64,000 nt of DNA from Pegea sp. RAD2-039 (lineage: Eukaryota > Chordata > Thaliacea > Salpida > Salpidae): assembly GCA_034620365.1 (NCBI GenBank), contig JAQGEQ010000023.1, forward strand, positions 461,574-525,573, given 5' to 3'. The notes beneath the pieces are model-generated. The model saw nothing but the letters and a program-made list of their open reading frames with translations. It ran no database searches and was not told the DNA's origin. How positions within the stretch are numbered: position 1 is the stretch's first letter; each line of letters opens with the position of its first letter. The position numbers and the translations under genes were made by a program. This document shows positions 40,304 to 52,700 of the stretch, in pieces.

Positions 40304-40936
40304 ATGAAAGTTGATCAAGTAGTGGTAGTTGGTGATGTTGTTCTAATTCCATATTGTCACCATCATGTTAAAAAGTATCATTCTTGGATGTGTGATCCTG
40401 AGATCCAGCTCTTGACAGCATCAGAACCTCTGACTCTTGATGAAGAATATGAGATGCAAAAAACGTGGTTTAAAGACCCTCTAAAACTTACTTTTATTTT
40501 AATGGATTTTATTAAGTGGAAGAAAACAGAAATATCTTCATCTGTAGAAGATATGGAACAAAACTTAAATCATTTAGAAGCTTCTTGTATTATTGGAGAT
40601 GTAAATATCTTCCTAAATGATGGAGATGATGTTGGAGAAGTTTCTATTATGATTGCAGAAAAAAGTTATCGCAGGAAAGGTCATGCTACTGAAATTTTGA
40701 ATGCAATATTTTCTTATGTTTATTCTAATTTAAATCTCAATTATATCGTAGCAAAAGTCGGTTTAGATAATACAGCAAGTTGGAAGTTATTTGCAGAAAA
40801 ATTGTATTTTAAAGAAGTTTCTAGAAGCAATATTTTTAAAGAAGTTACCTTAAAGCGAAAATTAATTGAAAAAGATTTGAAAGAATTTCACACTGAAGAC
40901 CATCAAATTTTCCGAAGTAAAAAGAAAAATGTTTAA
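40304..40936 (+). CDS. NAT9: N-acetyltransferase 9 (NAT9)-like
   Basis: A single-exon gene of 210 residues (human 207). It is a GNAT-fold acetyltransferase with sequence similarity along its whole length: LIPYCHHHVKKYHSWM, LTASEPLTLDEEYEMQ, GDVNIFLND and GEVSIMIAE. The acetyl-CoA loop is RRKGHA at residues 123-128, and the end of the fold is FKEVTLKR. In flies NAT9 is reported to affect microtubule stability. The substrate is uncertain. The ATG lies 28 nt after a TTTTGTTTTTAG acceptor. AATAAA at 40988-40993 is a probable poly(A) signal. The gene is in the same orientation as AIFM2, 943 bp downstream. Confidence 0.93.
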   Translation: MKVDQVVVVGDVVLIPYCHHHVKKYHSWMCDPEIQLLTASEPLTLDEEYEMQKTWFKDPLKLTFILMDFIKWKKTEISSSVEDMEQNLNHLEASCIIGDVNIFLNDGDDVGEVSIMIAEKSYRRKGHATEILNAIFSYVYSNLNLNYIVAKVGLDNTASWKLFAEKLYFKEVSRSNIFKEVTLKRKLIEKDLKEFHTEDHQIFRSKKKNV

Positions 40937-41879
40937 AATGTTATTAGTTTAGTAACTATTACGTTGCATTTTCTGGTTTAGACTTTGAATAAAGGTTTTG
41001 TTTGCGTCTTCTTCGTCCATTTCCTAAATCACAATAGTATAAAAGAATGTTCATTTGCAATTTTTGTATTTTAAGAAGTTCATAATTTAGAAACAAATTA
41101 ATGACAGATTATTATATACTTGACTGCTTATATTTATCAATTTTTTTTTTTTAATTTGTTTTTGTTTTTTGAAACTGGAAACGTGTTCATTAGACTTTAA
41201 ATTAACTTTACCGGATGTGGTATAAAGTTTAATTCGTCAAAGTTTATAAATAATTTTGTTATGAAAATCATAGCTTTGTCAGAATGAGTTTGCATTTTTA
41301 GTTAAAAAATAGTTTTATTTCTAAATTTTTAAGAACTTTAGTAAATAATTCATTTATTTTAAGGCTAAAATTTTAAGGGTTATATTTCACATATTTATCA
41401 TTCTTTCTTGGGTTTACAAGGTACTCTCATATTTAGAGAGTTTCAAAGAAAATAATTTTGTCAGTTTTAATTATCTTTCCAAAAGTCTAATAAGATAGAT
41501 TAAAAATTGTTTGTTGAGGTTTTCGTTAAGCTAAAGTTAGGAAAGTAAAGCAGGTTTGTGGTTATTAAATAATCATATAAAAAAGCTTTTTATAATATTG
41601 AAAATTTTTTTTAGAGATTATGTCATATTTTGTACGTTTAAAAATTAGATAAGTTATAAAAATTATATTTTTGTGTTTGACATTCTTTTGGTTATAACAA
41701 CGTTTACTTTAAAAGCATTTTTCGATGTAAAACTTTAGTAAATATTGATTTAAGCTGATATAAAAGAAAATTAACCAGGAAAAGTTTGCTTTCAAATAAT
41801 AGTCTATTTAATAATATTTCAAAATTCTTAGAGTATCTAAAAGAGTTACTTAACAATTAATTGAATTTTAAGTACAAAA
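40937..41879. other. Intergenic between NAT9 and AIFM2
   Basis: This holds the NAT9 3' end and the AIFM2 leader region. A possible acceptor (AAAATTCTTAG) lies near 41831, about 50 nt before the AIFM2 start. No other gene is seen. Confidence 0.55.
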
Positions 41880-44088
41880 ATGGGTTCTAGCGGTTCAGTG
41901 TTAGCTGATAACAGTGAACATGTAGTGATAATAGGAGGTGGTTATGGTGGTCTATTATTGGCTTATAAACTTTTAAAGAAAAATCAATATAAAGTAACTT
42001 TGGTTGACCCAAAAGATTGCATGGTTCATTTCGTTGGTGCTTTAAGATCTTCTGTCACGCCAGGTACAGCTGTTTCATTTCTTAATATCTATTTAATTTT
42101 TTTATTAATTTTTAGATTTTGCCAACAAAATTTTTATTCCTTATAAAGAAGTTCTAGGTGAATCGTTTAAACGCGGAAAAGTCGTCTCTATCGATACGTC
42201 TTTGAGAACAATCAAGCTTGATGACGATTCAGTTGTATGTTGCAATGCTTCTATTTTTATCCAATTAAATTATATATAAAAAATTGTATAACTAAAAGCA
42301 ATTACCAAGATTATTTTTGAGGATTTATATCTAGCTGCAGTTATGTTTTTTCTTCTTTTTATGACCAAAATATGACTAATTAATATTTAATTTTTGCGAA
42401 GTCATAATTAGAATTTAGTTTTACAGAAAAAAAAATCATTTAAATACTTATAAGTTTATAAATTAAATCAATAAGTCTTACAAAGTGTTTTGTTTTATTT
42501 TTATTCAGATATATGATAAGATTTTTATTAATTCTTTTTTCAATTCAACATTTACAGATACAGTATTCTGATTTAGTAATATCAACTGGAGCTTCTTCCC
42601 CATTTCCAGGAAAAATAAATTCAAAAAAATGTGACATCACTGCTAAGGAAGGGATCGAGTTTTATCAGAACTTTTACAATGAGGTCAGTTTAAATCTTAA
42701 AGATATGTTCATTGAATTTAAAGACAATTTAGATCAAGCAATCCAAGAAGATATTGGTTGTTGGTGGAGGAGCTGTTGGAGTAGAGATGGCTGGAGAGAT
42801 TCGAACTGAATTTCCTGAATCTGAGGTTTTAGAAGTTGATTTATTTAAATATAAAAACGAGTCATAACTTTTAAGCGACAGTTTGCTGTTAGTAAGAAGT
42901 TAAATATGAGCTCATTTTATTTACAGATTACAATCATCAATTCCAAAGAGTTTCTAGTTTCAACTCGACTTAGTAAACCTTTTCAAGCTCGACTAGCTGA
43001 AGAGTTGAAAGAAAAAAAGATCGATGTTATTCTCAGTGAGTTTTTTCAGTTTGGTGGTAAACTATAATCCGAAAATTCAGTTGAAGTATTTAATACTTTT
43101 TATAAAATCTCAAATTAATTAATTACAAAAATAAGTTGTCTCCTTATTAAGTAGCAAAAAAACTTTAATTAATAAATTATTAATTTAACACCTTGGTATG
43201 TAAGATTTCTAATCCCTGTTTCAAAGACAAATCTTGCGCTTGATGTTAGAAGATGTGCAAAAAAACACCTGGTTTAATAGTAGCATGTTTACTGCTCAAA
43301 AAGTATAGAATTACTAAACAAGTTTTTAATTTTTTAGATGATAGAGTAACTGATATGGAAGATTTGATTTTAAATAGACATCAGAAAGATCAGGAAGTGA
43401 AAACTAAAGAAAATAAAACACTAAAAATGGATTTAGTTATTCCATGTGTTGGCAACACTGTTCAAACAAGCTTCTGCAGAGACTCGTTGGGTAATTAATT
43501 CTAATTAATTCTGCTGTTTATTAATTTGTTTTTAGCTTAGTTTGTTTTTTCTTTCTTATTCTTTTTATTATTTTGTTTCGGGTCAGGTGATTCAATGACA
43601 GAAAATGGATTAATTAAAGTCAATGAATACTTGCAAGTGATTAATTATCAGAACATATTTGCAATTGGCGACGTGAATAATATTGAAGAAGAAAAGATGG
43701 CGTACACTGCTAAATTACAAGCAACATTCTTAGCTGAAAACTTTAAACTAAAGTTTGAACAAAAGAGACTGAAAACTTATAAGCCAAGTTAGCTTCTAAT
43801 TGTAACTAAACATAGATCAAACAAACTTTTTAAAATGAAATAAAAATAACTTTTTACAATATTAATCATAAATTTTTTAGATTTAGTTAATTAGAAAGCG
43901 ATTTTGTTGATATGTTTTAATGATTAATTTTTATAGGTGATCTGATTCTGGTTTTACCTCTTGGTAAAACAGGAGGTGTAGGGTTTCTCAAGGGAGTTAC
44001 AATCGGTAACTTTTTGGTTAAGATGCTGAAAAGTAAGAATCTATTTACTCACCAAACCTGGTCAGATGTCGGATTAAAATCTCCTTAA
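41880..44088 (+). CDS. AIFM2: Ferroptosis suppressor protein 1 / AIFM2-like FAD oxidoreductase
   Basis: An NAD(P)H-dependent quinone reductase of the NDH-2 type. In mammals it regenerates ubiquinol and vitamin K at membranes and blocks lipid peroxidation. Eight exons join in phase to give 378 residues (human 373): 41880-42063, 42116-42234, 42558-42683, 42733-42825, 42927-43035, 43338-43490, 43587-43787 and 43937-44088. The N-terminus MGSSGSV fits an N-myristoylation signal (Gly2, Ser6), as in the human protein. The FAD-binding loop GGGYGG lies at 19-24. The NAD(P)H loop [14 protein letters not shown] lies near 152-165. The second FAD contact FAIGD ends at D290. MAYTAKLQA follows it. AATAAA at 44123-44128 is a good poly(A) signal. 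Confidence 0.95.
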
Positions 44089-44904
44089 TTTTCAAATTTC
44101 TCTCTGTATATATCTTTTACTCAATAAAGCTAATCTCAGTTAATGAATTTCTGAAAACTTTGTTAAGTATTAAAAGTTGTTCTAACTTTTGTTGCATGTG
44201 AACATAGAGAATAATTTCTCGTTTCTTGAAATTTTGATAATTTTATTGCATGTATTGTAAAGATTAAAGTTCAATTATTCATAATAATAAAATTTAAGAA
44301 ATGATACTTCTATCTTTTAATTAAACAACGAGCATGTGATTAATAGTTTGAATTTTTAGGTGTTCTGCTTATAGAAAATAAGAATAAAGAAATATTTTTT
44401 TCTTAGTATCGTTTTCTTTTAGTTTTGTTTTTCAATCTTAATCCGAGTTTGAAATAATTTTCATATTTATTTAGTTTATAAATGAATAATTTTTTGTTTT
44501 AATTATTGTTCTTATAATTTTCCACTTTGAAATTTTTGAAATCTTCAAATAATCTTAAATATCAAAAATGAATTTTCAAAACACTTTCTCATATTTATTT
44601 CGGAACGATTTCTTATAAAGTGAATAGAAAATAAATGCTTCGAATTATATTCTTTAAGAAAATAGCTAATCAAGTAACTACTTAAATTATGCTTATAGAT
44701 CAAATTTTTTGCTTGAACAATTACATAAATATTTTTATTTTAATGCATAACATCATCAACACTATTAATCAAATAAATCTTAAGCTTCCCATGTTTTTAA
44801 AGAGCAAATAAAGTTTCGCTGCTAAACCGGTTGTAGTTAATTAAAAAGTTTGGTTTTAATATTGTAATGTGATTAATTGTTTGAAAAATAACTGATAGCA
44901 TTAA
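44089..44904. other. Intergenic between convergent genes
   Basis: This is the 3' flank of AIFM2 (poly(A) signal at 44123) and of the MRH-domain gene on the opposite strand. No further gene is seen. Confidence 0.55.
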
Positions 44905-46019
44905 TTAGGCTTTGGATGAAAAATTTACGTTGCCAAAGCCAGTAGTTGAACTTTCTTTAAAACAAACTAAAGTTTTATTACAAAAGAAAAACATTAAAAA
45001 GCAAATAAGAACAAAAATAAAGCAAATAATCATATCATGAAAGATTAAACTGACTAAATCGTAGCCAACTACATTCCACTTGAGTTCCTGAGAGCTTGAA
45101 TCCGCGCTGGGAACTGAAAGCATAAATAGAAAATAAGTCATATGTAAGTTTAATTTTGGGTTAGTTTACCAATAACGCCATTTTCGTCACAGCCATTTGG
45201 ACAGGCGCATGGTCCTTCTAGTAAAAAATCCTAAGAAAAAAATTGCAAATTATTTTTATAACTTAATGTTTGATTTCTGTTACATATTCTTTAATGATGA
45301 GTTCTCCAACAAAGTAGAAAAGATGTATGGGAAGGTTGCGGTTACAAATTAAACTGACTCGAGAAGTTCTAATAAAGATTCCGATTATATTTTCAACTTC
45401 ATTTCTTTGATTTATCAAAACCTTTCTTGATCTGATGAAGTGTAATGAACAAACAAACCGGCAGATTGGGTGAGATTAAACTCCTCGTTAGATTGAACCC
45501 CAAGATCATATGATCTATCTGAACTGGATTGAAGTATCTGATAACAAACTGTTGGTTGATGAATTAAAAATAGTTTTAAACTAACAGCAAGATCTGTAAA
45601 ATCAGCAGTTTGAAAGCCTTTGCAAGGATTATAAGAATATGAATAATATCCGTCATCAACAGTAAACCTCGCAGAATCAGCAGTCTGAATAATTCCTGCT
45701 AAGTTGATTGTACCACTTCCATCTATCATTTCACATCTAGATCAAGTAGAAGAAGATATATCAATACTTTAATAATCAAATTAAAAGTAAGTTTAAACTA
45801 TTTTACAAGTTTGTAAAACTTTAAAGATTTTGATTTGTGAATACTTAGAAAAGGAATAGTAAGTAATTAAAACTATTTTTCTATGACATTAGTGAATTTA
45901 AGAAAACTAGAGCTTATTTTTTATCTTTACTTGCATCTTCCACTTGTAAGACACTGCTGGCTCTTAGCAGAGTTCAAGAAAATAATTAGTAGAAGTAAAA
46001 TTTTCTGAGATTTAATCAT
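44905..46019 (-). CDS. Membrane-anchored MRH (mannose-6-phosphate-receptor homology) domain protein
   Basis: Five exons join in phase to give 252 residues: 46019-45931, 45736-45422, 45368-45284, 45230-45170 and 45113-44905. A signal peptide covers about 1-20. The MRH domain fills about 30-175: CEMIDGSGTINLAGI, FTVDDGYYSYSYNPC, VCYQILQ, SYDLG, FVHYTSSD, RVSLICN and a closing EYDFLLEGPCACP. The pattern of Cys, Gln, Arg, Glu and Tyr positions resembles domains that bind mannose-6-phosphate or high-mannose glycans (M6P receptors, OS9, GNPTG, Atg27). A transmembrane helix lies at about 204-229 and is followed by a roughly 20-residue cytosolic tail. It probably acts in secretory or lysosomal sorting. 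I see no acidic-dileucine sorting motif in the tail. The ortholog is uncertain. Confidence 0.85.
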
Positions 46020-48958
46020 TACTAGATCAAAGTTTTAACTCCTTGTAAGTCTAGATTCAATACTTCACAATTTTCTGAATGCAGAATTTAAAACAATTTG
46101 CTTTACTAATCAGAACTTTCTTATTCTGAAAATATTTTGTCTTACATAATTACAATGATATTTAACAAAACTTTATCTTTTTATCTTTCAATAATTTGCT
46201 GATAAGGACAAAAAATAAAACAAAAAAATAAATATGTTAAGATATGATTGACTACATTCAAACTCTATAAAAATAAAGCTATGGGGTATCATAAAAATAA
46301 CTTTTGCATTATAAATTAATATTTAACTTTTGCTTTAGAAAGTTTTATTTTGATTAAATTTGCAAAAGGGTAATTTAAACAGGAAAATTTTTGTTTGACG
46401 ATGAACCAAATTTATTAATTTATGAACAACTAGTGCTGGAAAGCTTGATGGCTAGCAAAATTGATAGCTTCAACTTTATTACAAACATTTTTAGCAAGTT
46501 TCAATTTCAAAATACTTTTTAACTTGGTTCTAAACCTTAATAACAGTATAAACAAATTATAATGAATAGATCTCGTATAAAAGTGTAAATAATTCATTTC
46601 AACAATATTATCCTTGTGCAGAAGATACTTGTAGATAAGATAGTTGTAAACCCAAAAAATATACGATTGTCATAAGTTTGAAAATTAATTTTAATAATTT
46701 CTTATTAAAATAGTTTATAACAAATTTAAGATCTATGTAATATATTTGATTAAATGCTTTTTAATGGTCCTATAAAAGGTTTTTCAAACTTTATGAAATA
46801 AATAACTCACAGTTTATTCACTAACTTTTAACTGAGTATTGAAATTATATGGAGCTCTGAATTTTTCAAAAAGGTATTTTTATTTTTCCGAAATCTCATT
46901 TACCATCTACTTAACTCTACTTGTTAAATTGAAGTTTAAATATTTAGAATTAATTTTGTTAAAATTAACGGAATATTTGTATAAGATGTATAAATTTGAT
47001 ATTTAAATAAGATATATATAAAAGCTTGCTCCTAATCTTAAAGTTTTTCAATCTCAACTTCTAGCCAGAGTTTGCAAAGTTTAGTACTTACCTGTTATTT
47101 TAATCATTAGTAAATTAGAAAATGTTGTGTTGAGAAATAATAAATTTTACTTTTAGTAAAACTACTTCTTTTAATTGTTATAATATTCTTCAAAGAATCT
47201 ATTTAGTTTAATGACTCGAATACTGAAAGTATTTTTTTAAAACGACATAAACAAAAACATAGATAAATAACAGCTGGAATTTTTTGTACATATTTATAAT
47301 ATTCCACAATAAATTAATAGTTGAATTTAGAAAAATACATAATAAAGTAAAATACTTTTCAAATAGTTTATTTAAGAAGTTTACATTTGATATTACAATA
47401 CTAGTTATTTTTTAATAGTTTTTACTTCACTATCAAATCGTGAAAGTTTAATAATTCAATCTATTTTCTAACCTTTTTAACTTCTTAACTGACTTTCAAA
47501 CGTTAATACAGTAGATCTTGTACATAGTTATAATACAAAATTAAAACGTTTTTATACTATTTGCAAGCTTTTATTTCTTTAAATTAAACTTATTTTAAAA
47601 AATTGTATTGATATTTATCTTGAGAACGTACTTTCTTGTAAATCATAAAGTATTTTTCATTGACATGTTATTTATATTTTAAGTATGCTTATAAAGTTTT
47701 GTATATTCTAGAAGCTGAAATCTTATAAAGTTAATCAATGTTTTGGAGATTAGTTAATTGACTAATATGATTTTAAACATTAAATAGAGATTTAAAAAGT
47801 TTTGTCATTTATTTTTGAGGTTATTTTCTCACAAATGCTTTTTAATATTTGATTTTTTAAACCAATATAGAAACGCTTTAAATATTTTAAATCATCAAAA
47901 ACTGCAGGCGTAGTTTTTGGCATCAAAGATGTACAAGTCATAAAACACTAATTAAATAACATAAAATTTGAGTAATACCATCGTAAAAAAAGTTTTTACT
48001 GTAAAACATCATATTTTTTTCATTTAGTTTTTAATTTGTTGCAAATTAAACAAGGTCTAAACCTACAACTTTTAATCATGGTAAATAAGATTAATCACAT
48101 AAGCTTATTTTGCTAGCAAAATAAACAAATACGAAAACTGATTTTACGGATAGAAAATTTTACATTTGAAAATTTTCTTTTAAATATTTTACATTTAAAA
48201 TAACAAAAAAAAACAATTCAAGCTTGAGTTTTTATCATATTATTTCTATCTACAATACTCTACATTATAAGTTCAATAATTTTACAATTAAATCTTTAAA
48301 ATGTATTATAAAAGCAGAAACTTATCGAAAAGTGATAATTACATATAATATTGATCGTTTACAATTCAGATAAGCTTTATTATTATGTTTAATCAGTTTT
48401 TTATTTCATAAAACAAGCATCTTAGTAATTTATTAGTTGTGTATGACTGATTTGATTCATATAAATTCTGTCATAAATTATATTCTAATGTTTACACTTT
48501 TCAAATTTGATTCTAAATTTATTCAAAATTGAACACCATAAAAAGAAAGACTTAAAAAACATATAGAAGGTTTTCTGTTGAAAGTTTTTCTAAAAGTAGT
48601 TCAAATGTTTAGATGAAAATGAATTCACAACTAAAATCTGTAATGCTTGAGCTTTTACTAGATACATCTTTTTAAAGAATTGCATCTTAAAAGAGTTCTG
48701 TTTATCCGGCTTTTGACTACAGACTTTTAGAAGGTAAAGTCTAATAAGTAAAGATGGCAAATGTTCAAGTAATAGTGAGAAGCGACTTGATAATCATTTG
48801 CGAGTTAATTAAGCTTTTCGAAGTAGCAACTCTGCTGGAAACAATTTTTTTTTTTAATTTTTATATGTACACAACTCTATTAATTCATTCCGTCACTGAT
48901 AAAAGTTTAATTAAAATTATTTAAGCTTATTTCAAGTGTCTTAAATACTATTAAATTT
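46020..48958. other. Intergenic, no gene recognised
   Basis: A/T-rich spacer upstream of the MRH gene. No open frame with a recognisable domain, tRNA or repeat is seen. Confidence 0.6.
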
Positions 48959-49069
48959 GATGCTCTGCTACCGACAGCTAGAAGCATCTCAACTCTAAAG
49001 CATTAAGCACAAGGTTTGTTTTTGTGACAAACTTTTAGTAGAACAGAGTTGAGAATTATGGTGCTTAAT
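48959..49069. repeat. Cluster of nested and interleaved inverted repeats (possible structured RNA)
   Basis: Perfect arms W GATGCT (48959-48964) and AGCATC (48983-48988) form one hairpin. X TCTCAACTCT (48987-48996) pairs with 49045-49054. Y ATTAAGCAC (49002-49010) pairs with 49061-49069. Z AAGGTTTGT (49011-49019) pairs with 49027-49035 with one wobble and a 7-nt loop. The order X-Y-Z-Z'-X'-Y' is a pseudoknot topology. The element is G+C-richer than its flanks and lies about 240 bp upstream of the Cys-rich protein start. No RNA family is recognised. Confidence 0.7.
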
Positions 49070-49311
49070 TAATCCAACTAGTTTTGGTTAATATTTTAAA
49101 TCAAATTTTTATCTAACTTTATATATATGCTAATAAGGGATTTAAACTAAGTTACAAGCATTAAAAATCAAATCTTTATCACGTGGCTTTCAAACTATTG
49201 GCTTAATTATTTTAGATTTAAAAAGTTTAAAATTGTGACGTAACAATATACAACTAAAACTCTAAAGATCATAAAATATAGTTTATTAATTTTAGTGCTG
49301 CAAGCAGCAAC

Positions 49312-49746
49312 ATGTTTACATTCAATTTCTTGAAGTTTTTTTTAGGTATTTTGATGTTAGCATGCCTTATGCCACAAATAAAGGGCGAAGAATGTACATC
49401 AAGAATAAACTGTTCAGACTCGGGGGTTGGTACATGCTGCCATGGTGGATATTGCTGTTTAGAGAATTCTTCTTCCAACTGTAGTTCTGTTTGTCAAGAT
49501 CAGCTTATTTGTTGCCCTAGTGGAAGTTGCTGCAGTATAAAATCTGTGGATAATACGAATAGAATAATTACCAATTTGCAACGATTTATTTTCTTTCTTT
49601 TTCTGGTTGTTGGTGGAGTAATGTTCTTTATCTACATCGTCTATAAATATTGTAAAAATGACAAACTGTTACACACAAAAAGTTCTCCTTCTGATCCTAT
49701 CATTGATGGTGCAAGAAAATTAAGTAAAGGATACCATGAGCTCTGA
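49312..49746 (+). CDS. Cysteine-rich single-pass membrane protein
   Basis: A single-exon gene of 144 residues. A signal peptide covers about 1-25. The short ectodomain (28-74) holds twelve cysteines, including four CC pairs arranged as two copies of CC-x4-CC (CCHGGYCC and CCPSGSCC). It also has possible N-glycosylation sites (NCS, NSS). A transmembrane helix spans about 92-111, followed by a 33-residue cytosolic tail with Ser/Pro. The CC spacing recalls granulin half-repeats and CYYR1/shisa-type small receptors, but no family is certain. The ATG lies 17 nt after a TTAATTTTAG acceptor (49294-49295), which supports this start. Function unknown. Confidence 0.75.
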   Translation: MFTFNFLKFFLGILMLACLMPQIKGEECTSRINCSDSGVGTCCHGGYCCLENSSSNCSSVCQDQLICCPSGSCCSIKSVDNTNRIITNLQRFIFFLFLVVGGVMFFIYIVYKYCKNDKLLHTKSSPSDPIIDGARKLSKGYHEL

Positions 49747-52700
49747 CTTACATGAATGTATTTTAAAGTTGATTTGTTTGAAAAAGATATTATTTAATCA
49801 GTAATTAATTAATAATTATTGAATTTCCTTTTCATATAGCTTTTGGTAAGTCACAGCAACAGCTTTTATTTAAAAGCAGTTTGTTTTATCAAAAGATATA
49901 TTCTTAATAGTCGTTTCAAGCTTTATTCATGAAACCAAAATATAAACAAGTTTTATAAATGGTTTTTTAACGTCTTTAGATAAACTGCCAAAATTGTTCA
50001 TTTATAAAGTTGAATGTCAAACTTTAAAATAAATCTAATTTTTAAAATTACATGTCTTAATCAGATTAACTCATTTGTGATGTAGATTAGAAGCTCTATT
50101 CTTAACTGTTTATAAGATTAGATGAATGAAAAATGAAATGATAAGTTATTATGTGCTTTGTTGAAATATTTCTTTTTGTTTGGATGTTTCTTAAAAATTT
50201 ATCATATTATAGTACACTTTGTATTATATATATTTCTCCAGCTCATAATTTTAATAAAAAAACTTATCGTTTCTGAGACTTACAATAAAAAATGGTTAAA
50301 TTGAAAGATAGCATTTCAAGCAAACTTGTGATTTTTGTAAATATGCATCTTGTCTATTCAGCTTAATTAAATAATTACAGTTATCAAATTAAAATGGTTG
50401 AAATTTTTACTAAATTCAGAGCAACTGTCAAAAGTAAACAAAAGTCGAAATTTCAGACTAAATTAGGTTTATTTTAGTTATAGTATTTCTGATATAAATT
50501 TTTTCTCAAAGTTGTATTACAAAAAAGTTTTGTGAGCTTATTTTCTTGAAGGAAATATTTAATAAAACTAGAGTATAACCATATGAGAGAGAAAGAAAAA
50601 TGTTTCAAGTTTTATTTAAACATAAAAAGTTGTCAGTACTTGAGTATATTCTAGCTTTACCAGAAGTTATTTAATCTCAGTTATAAAGACCTTAAAAGGT
50701 AATCTATGTACAACTGACTTTTAAGTATTGAAGTAACTTATTCTAAAATAAATTTTACAATTAAAAGATTTTATTTTTGCTTTTTACGTCCAAAAAAGTT
50801 ATTCAGCATTGAAAATATTATTTTTTCTTTGTTTTTACTTACTTTAGCTTTTTTTATTCTTTCAGAAACTGTCAGACTATATGTACATTGATTTAATTAC
50901 TCGCAAAAAATTCATCAAACTTTTTTATCAAAAATTTAACTTCCTCTAAATATTTTTGATCCAGACTAAATATAAAAGCCTCAAAACTAAGTAAATATAG
51001 AAAAATAAATGTTTTTTTACTTTTAAACTACAATGTAAATTTCTAAATAAAAGAAAAATTAATTGTTTTTTTTCTTAAAGTTAGCCCTGTAATTAGTGTT
51101 TATTGTTTTGAAAAGAAATATCTCTTTTTATAGTAATCGTTTGACAAAAAGTTTACGCATCACTGATTTTGGTGACTTAATTATTATATTTGAGTCATAG
51201 GGCTTGTTTGTTTCAGTAACGTATTTTGGTATATTTGTTCATCTTTCAATTTTAACCTTTCAAGTTTTATCAGGCTTTATTTGAACTTTTTTCAACTTGT
51301 AGCTGTTTTTCTCAATTGTTTATTTTATTAATTTTTCACCCTACAAATCAATTTATAGCTATGATATTTTTAAAATTGTTTTTTAAACATAGCATATCAA
51401 ATAAACTTATATTGTTAGCCTTTAGATAAACAAATGTATGAGCTTAATTAAACAAAAATTTTGTTTTGATATTCAAAAATTTTATTCATTTTTTTATTCT
51501 TTTACAAAATGAGGGTATATTTTCATTCTAATTTTCAAACTATGTATGTTTTTATTTTAAGTATTTTTTATTATTGATTAGCTTGCCGATATATTACATT
51601 TAGTTTGGATAAATCTTTTGTTGAACTTTCAGTTACAAATTTTCTTTTCTCCTTCAGTTTGAATCACTGACAACATTCTGTTCTTGCTATTTTAATGGGT
51701 TGCCACAAGAATAAAATTGTTTTAATTCTCAAATCAAAGCTTTTTCTGTTTCAAAAAACTATCTGGCAGCATTTATTTGTATTAAATTTATTTATGTTTT
51801 GTAATTTATTTTGTATATTTGTTGAAGTTAGTGATGATTAATCAATATTTTTGAGTTTATTTTTATTCTTTTTCTTACCTTTTTATATCATGATATTCTA
51901 ATTATTTTTTATTTTCAAATCTTCTTATAAACTGTACTACAAAGTGAAATTTATAAAATTGTTGTTTTGTATCTTTAAAATATGTTTTTAAGTTGCTTGT
52001 GAGAAATAATTTTTAAAGAAATATTTTCTTTTTTGAAAATATTATTTTATCTTACTGATTACATTCAGCTGCTTTTTTAATAAAATGTTTCTATAAATAA
52101 TCATTGAAATTTATAGCAATATGTAATTGCCTAAATAAATGATTGATTTTCAATGTAATAAGTCTTTGTTGATCTTCATTATAGCTAAATTAGACATTTA
52201 TGCTTTCTAAAACAAGATAATTGGCCTTTATTAGATTTTGATGTCATTTATAAATCCTATTAATGTCAATTTAAAATCTATAATTATCTGGTTAAAGTAA
52301 CCATTTAAAACTAGTCTTTTAAGGATATATAGTAGCTGTTTAAGAACTTTACATTTTTCTTATTGTTTTATCATATGACAAATACAAAAAAGTATATGTT
52401 TTATAGTAAATATTATGATTAATCAAAGGAAGTATAGTAGTAATCTAGTGTTAGGCTTGGCTATTGTAAAAAAAGTAATTGTAAAAACAGTCTGTTGTTG
52501 AAAGTAGGTCATTGTTTTTGAGATTATTTTGAGTACATAATTGTTTTTTATGATTTTATATCAACAATTTTACTTATCTTTTAAGCTTGAATATTTCAAA
52601 TTCTCTTTACTCTATTAATTTACATTTAATTTTTTGTATAAATTTTTAGCTTAAGAAGACCTTGTGTGTTTTGTTTTGTTTTGCTAGAAGTGAGTTTAAA

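Noticed and set aside
48987-49069. HDV-like ribozyme
   Set aside because: The stem order is similar to P1-P2-P3-P1'-P2', but the linker before Y' has no catalytic cytosine and the stem lengths do not fit. It was kept only as a structured element.
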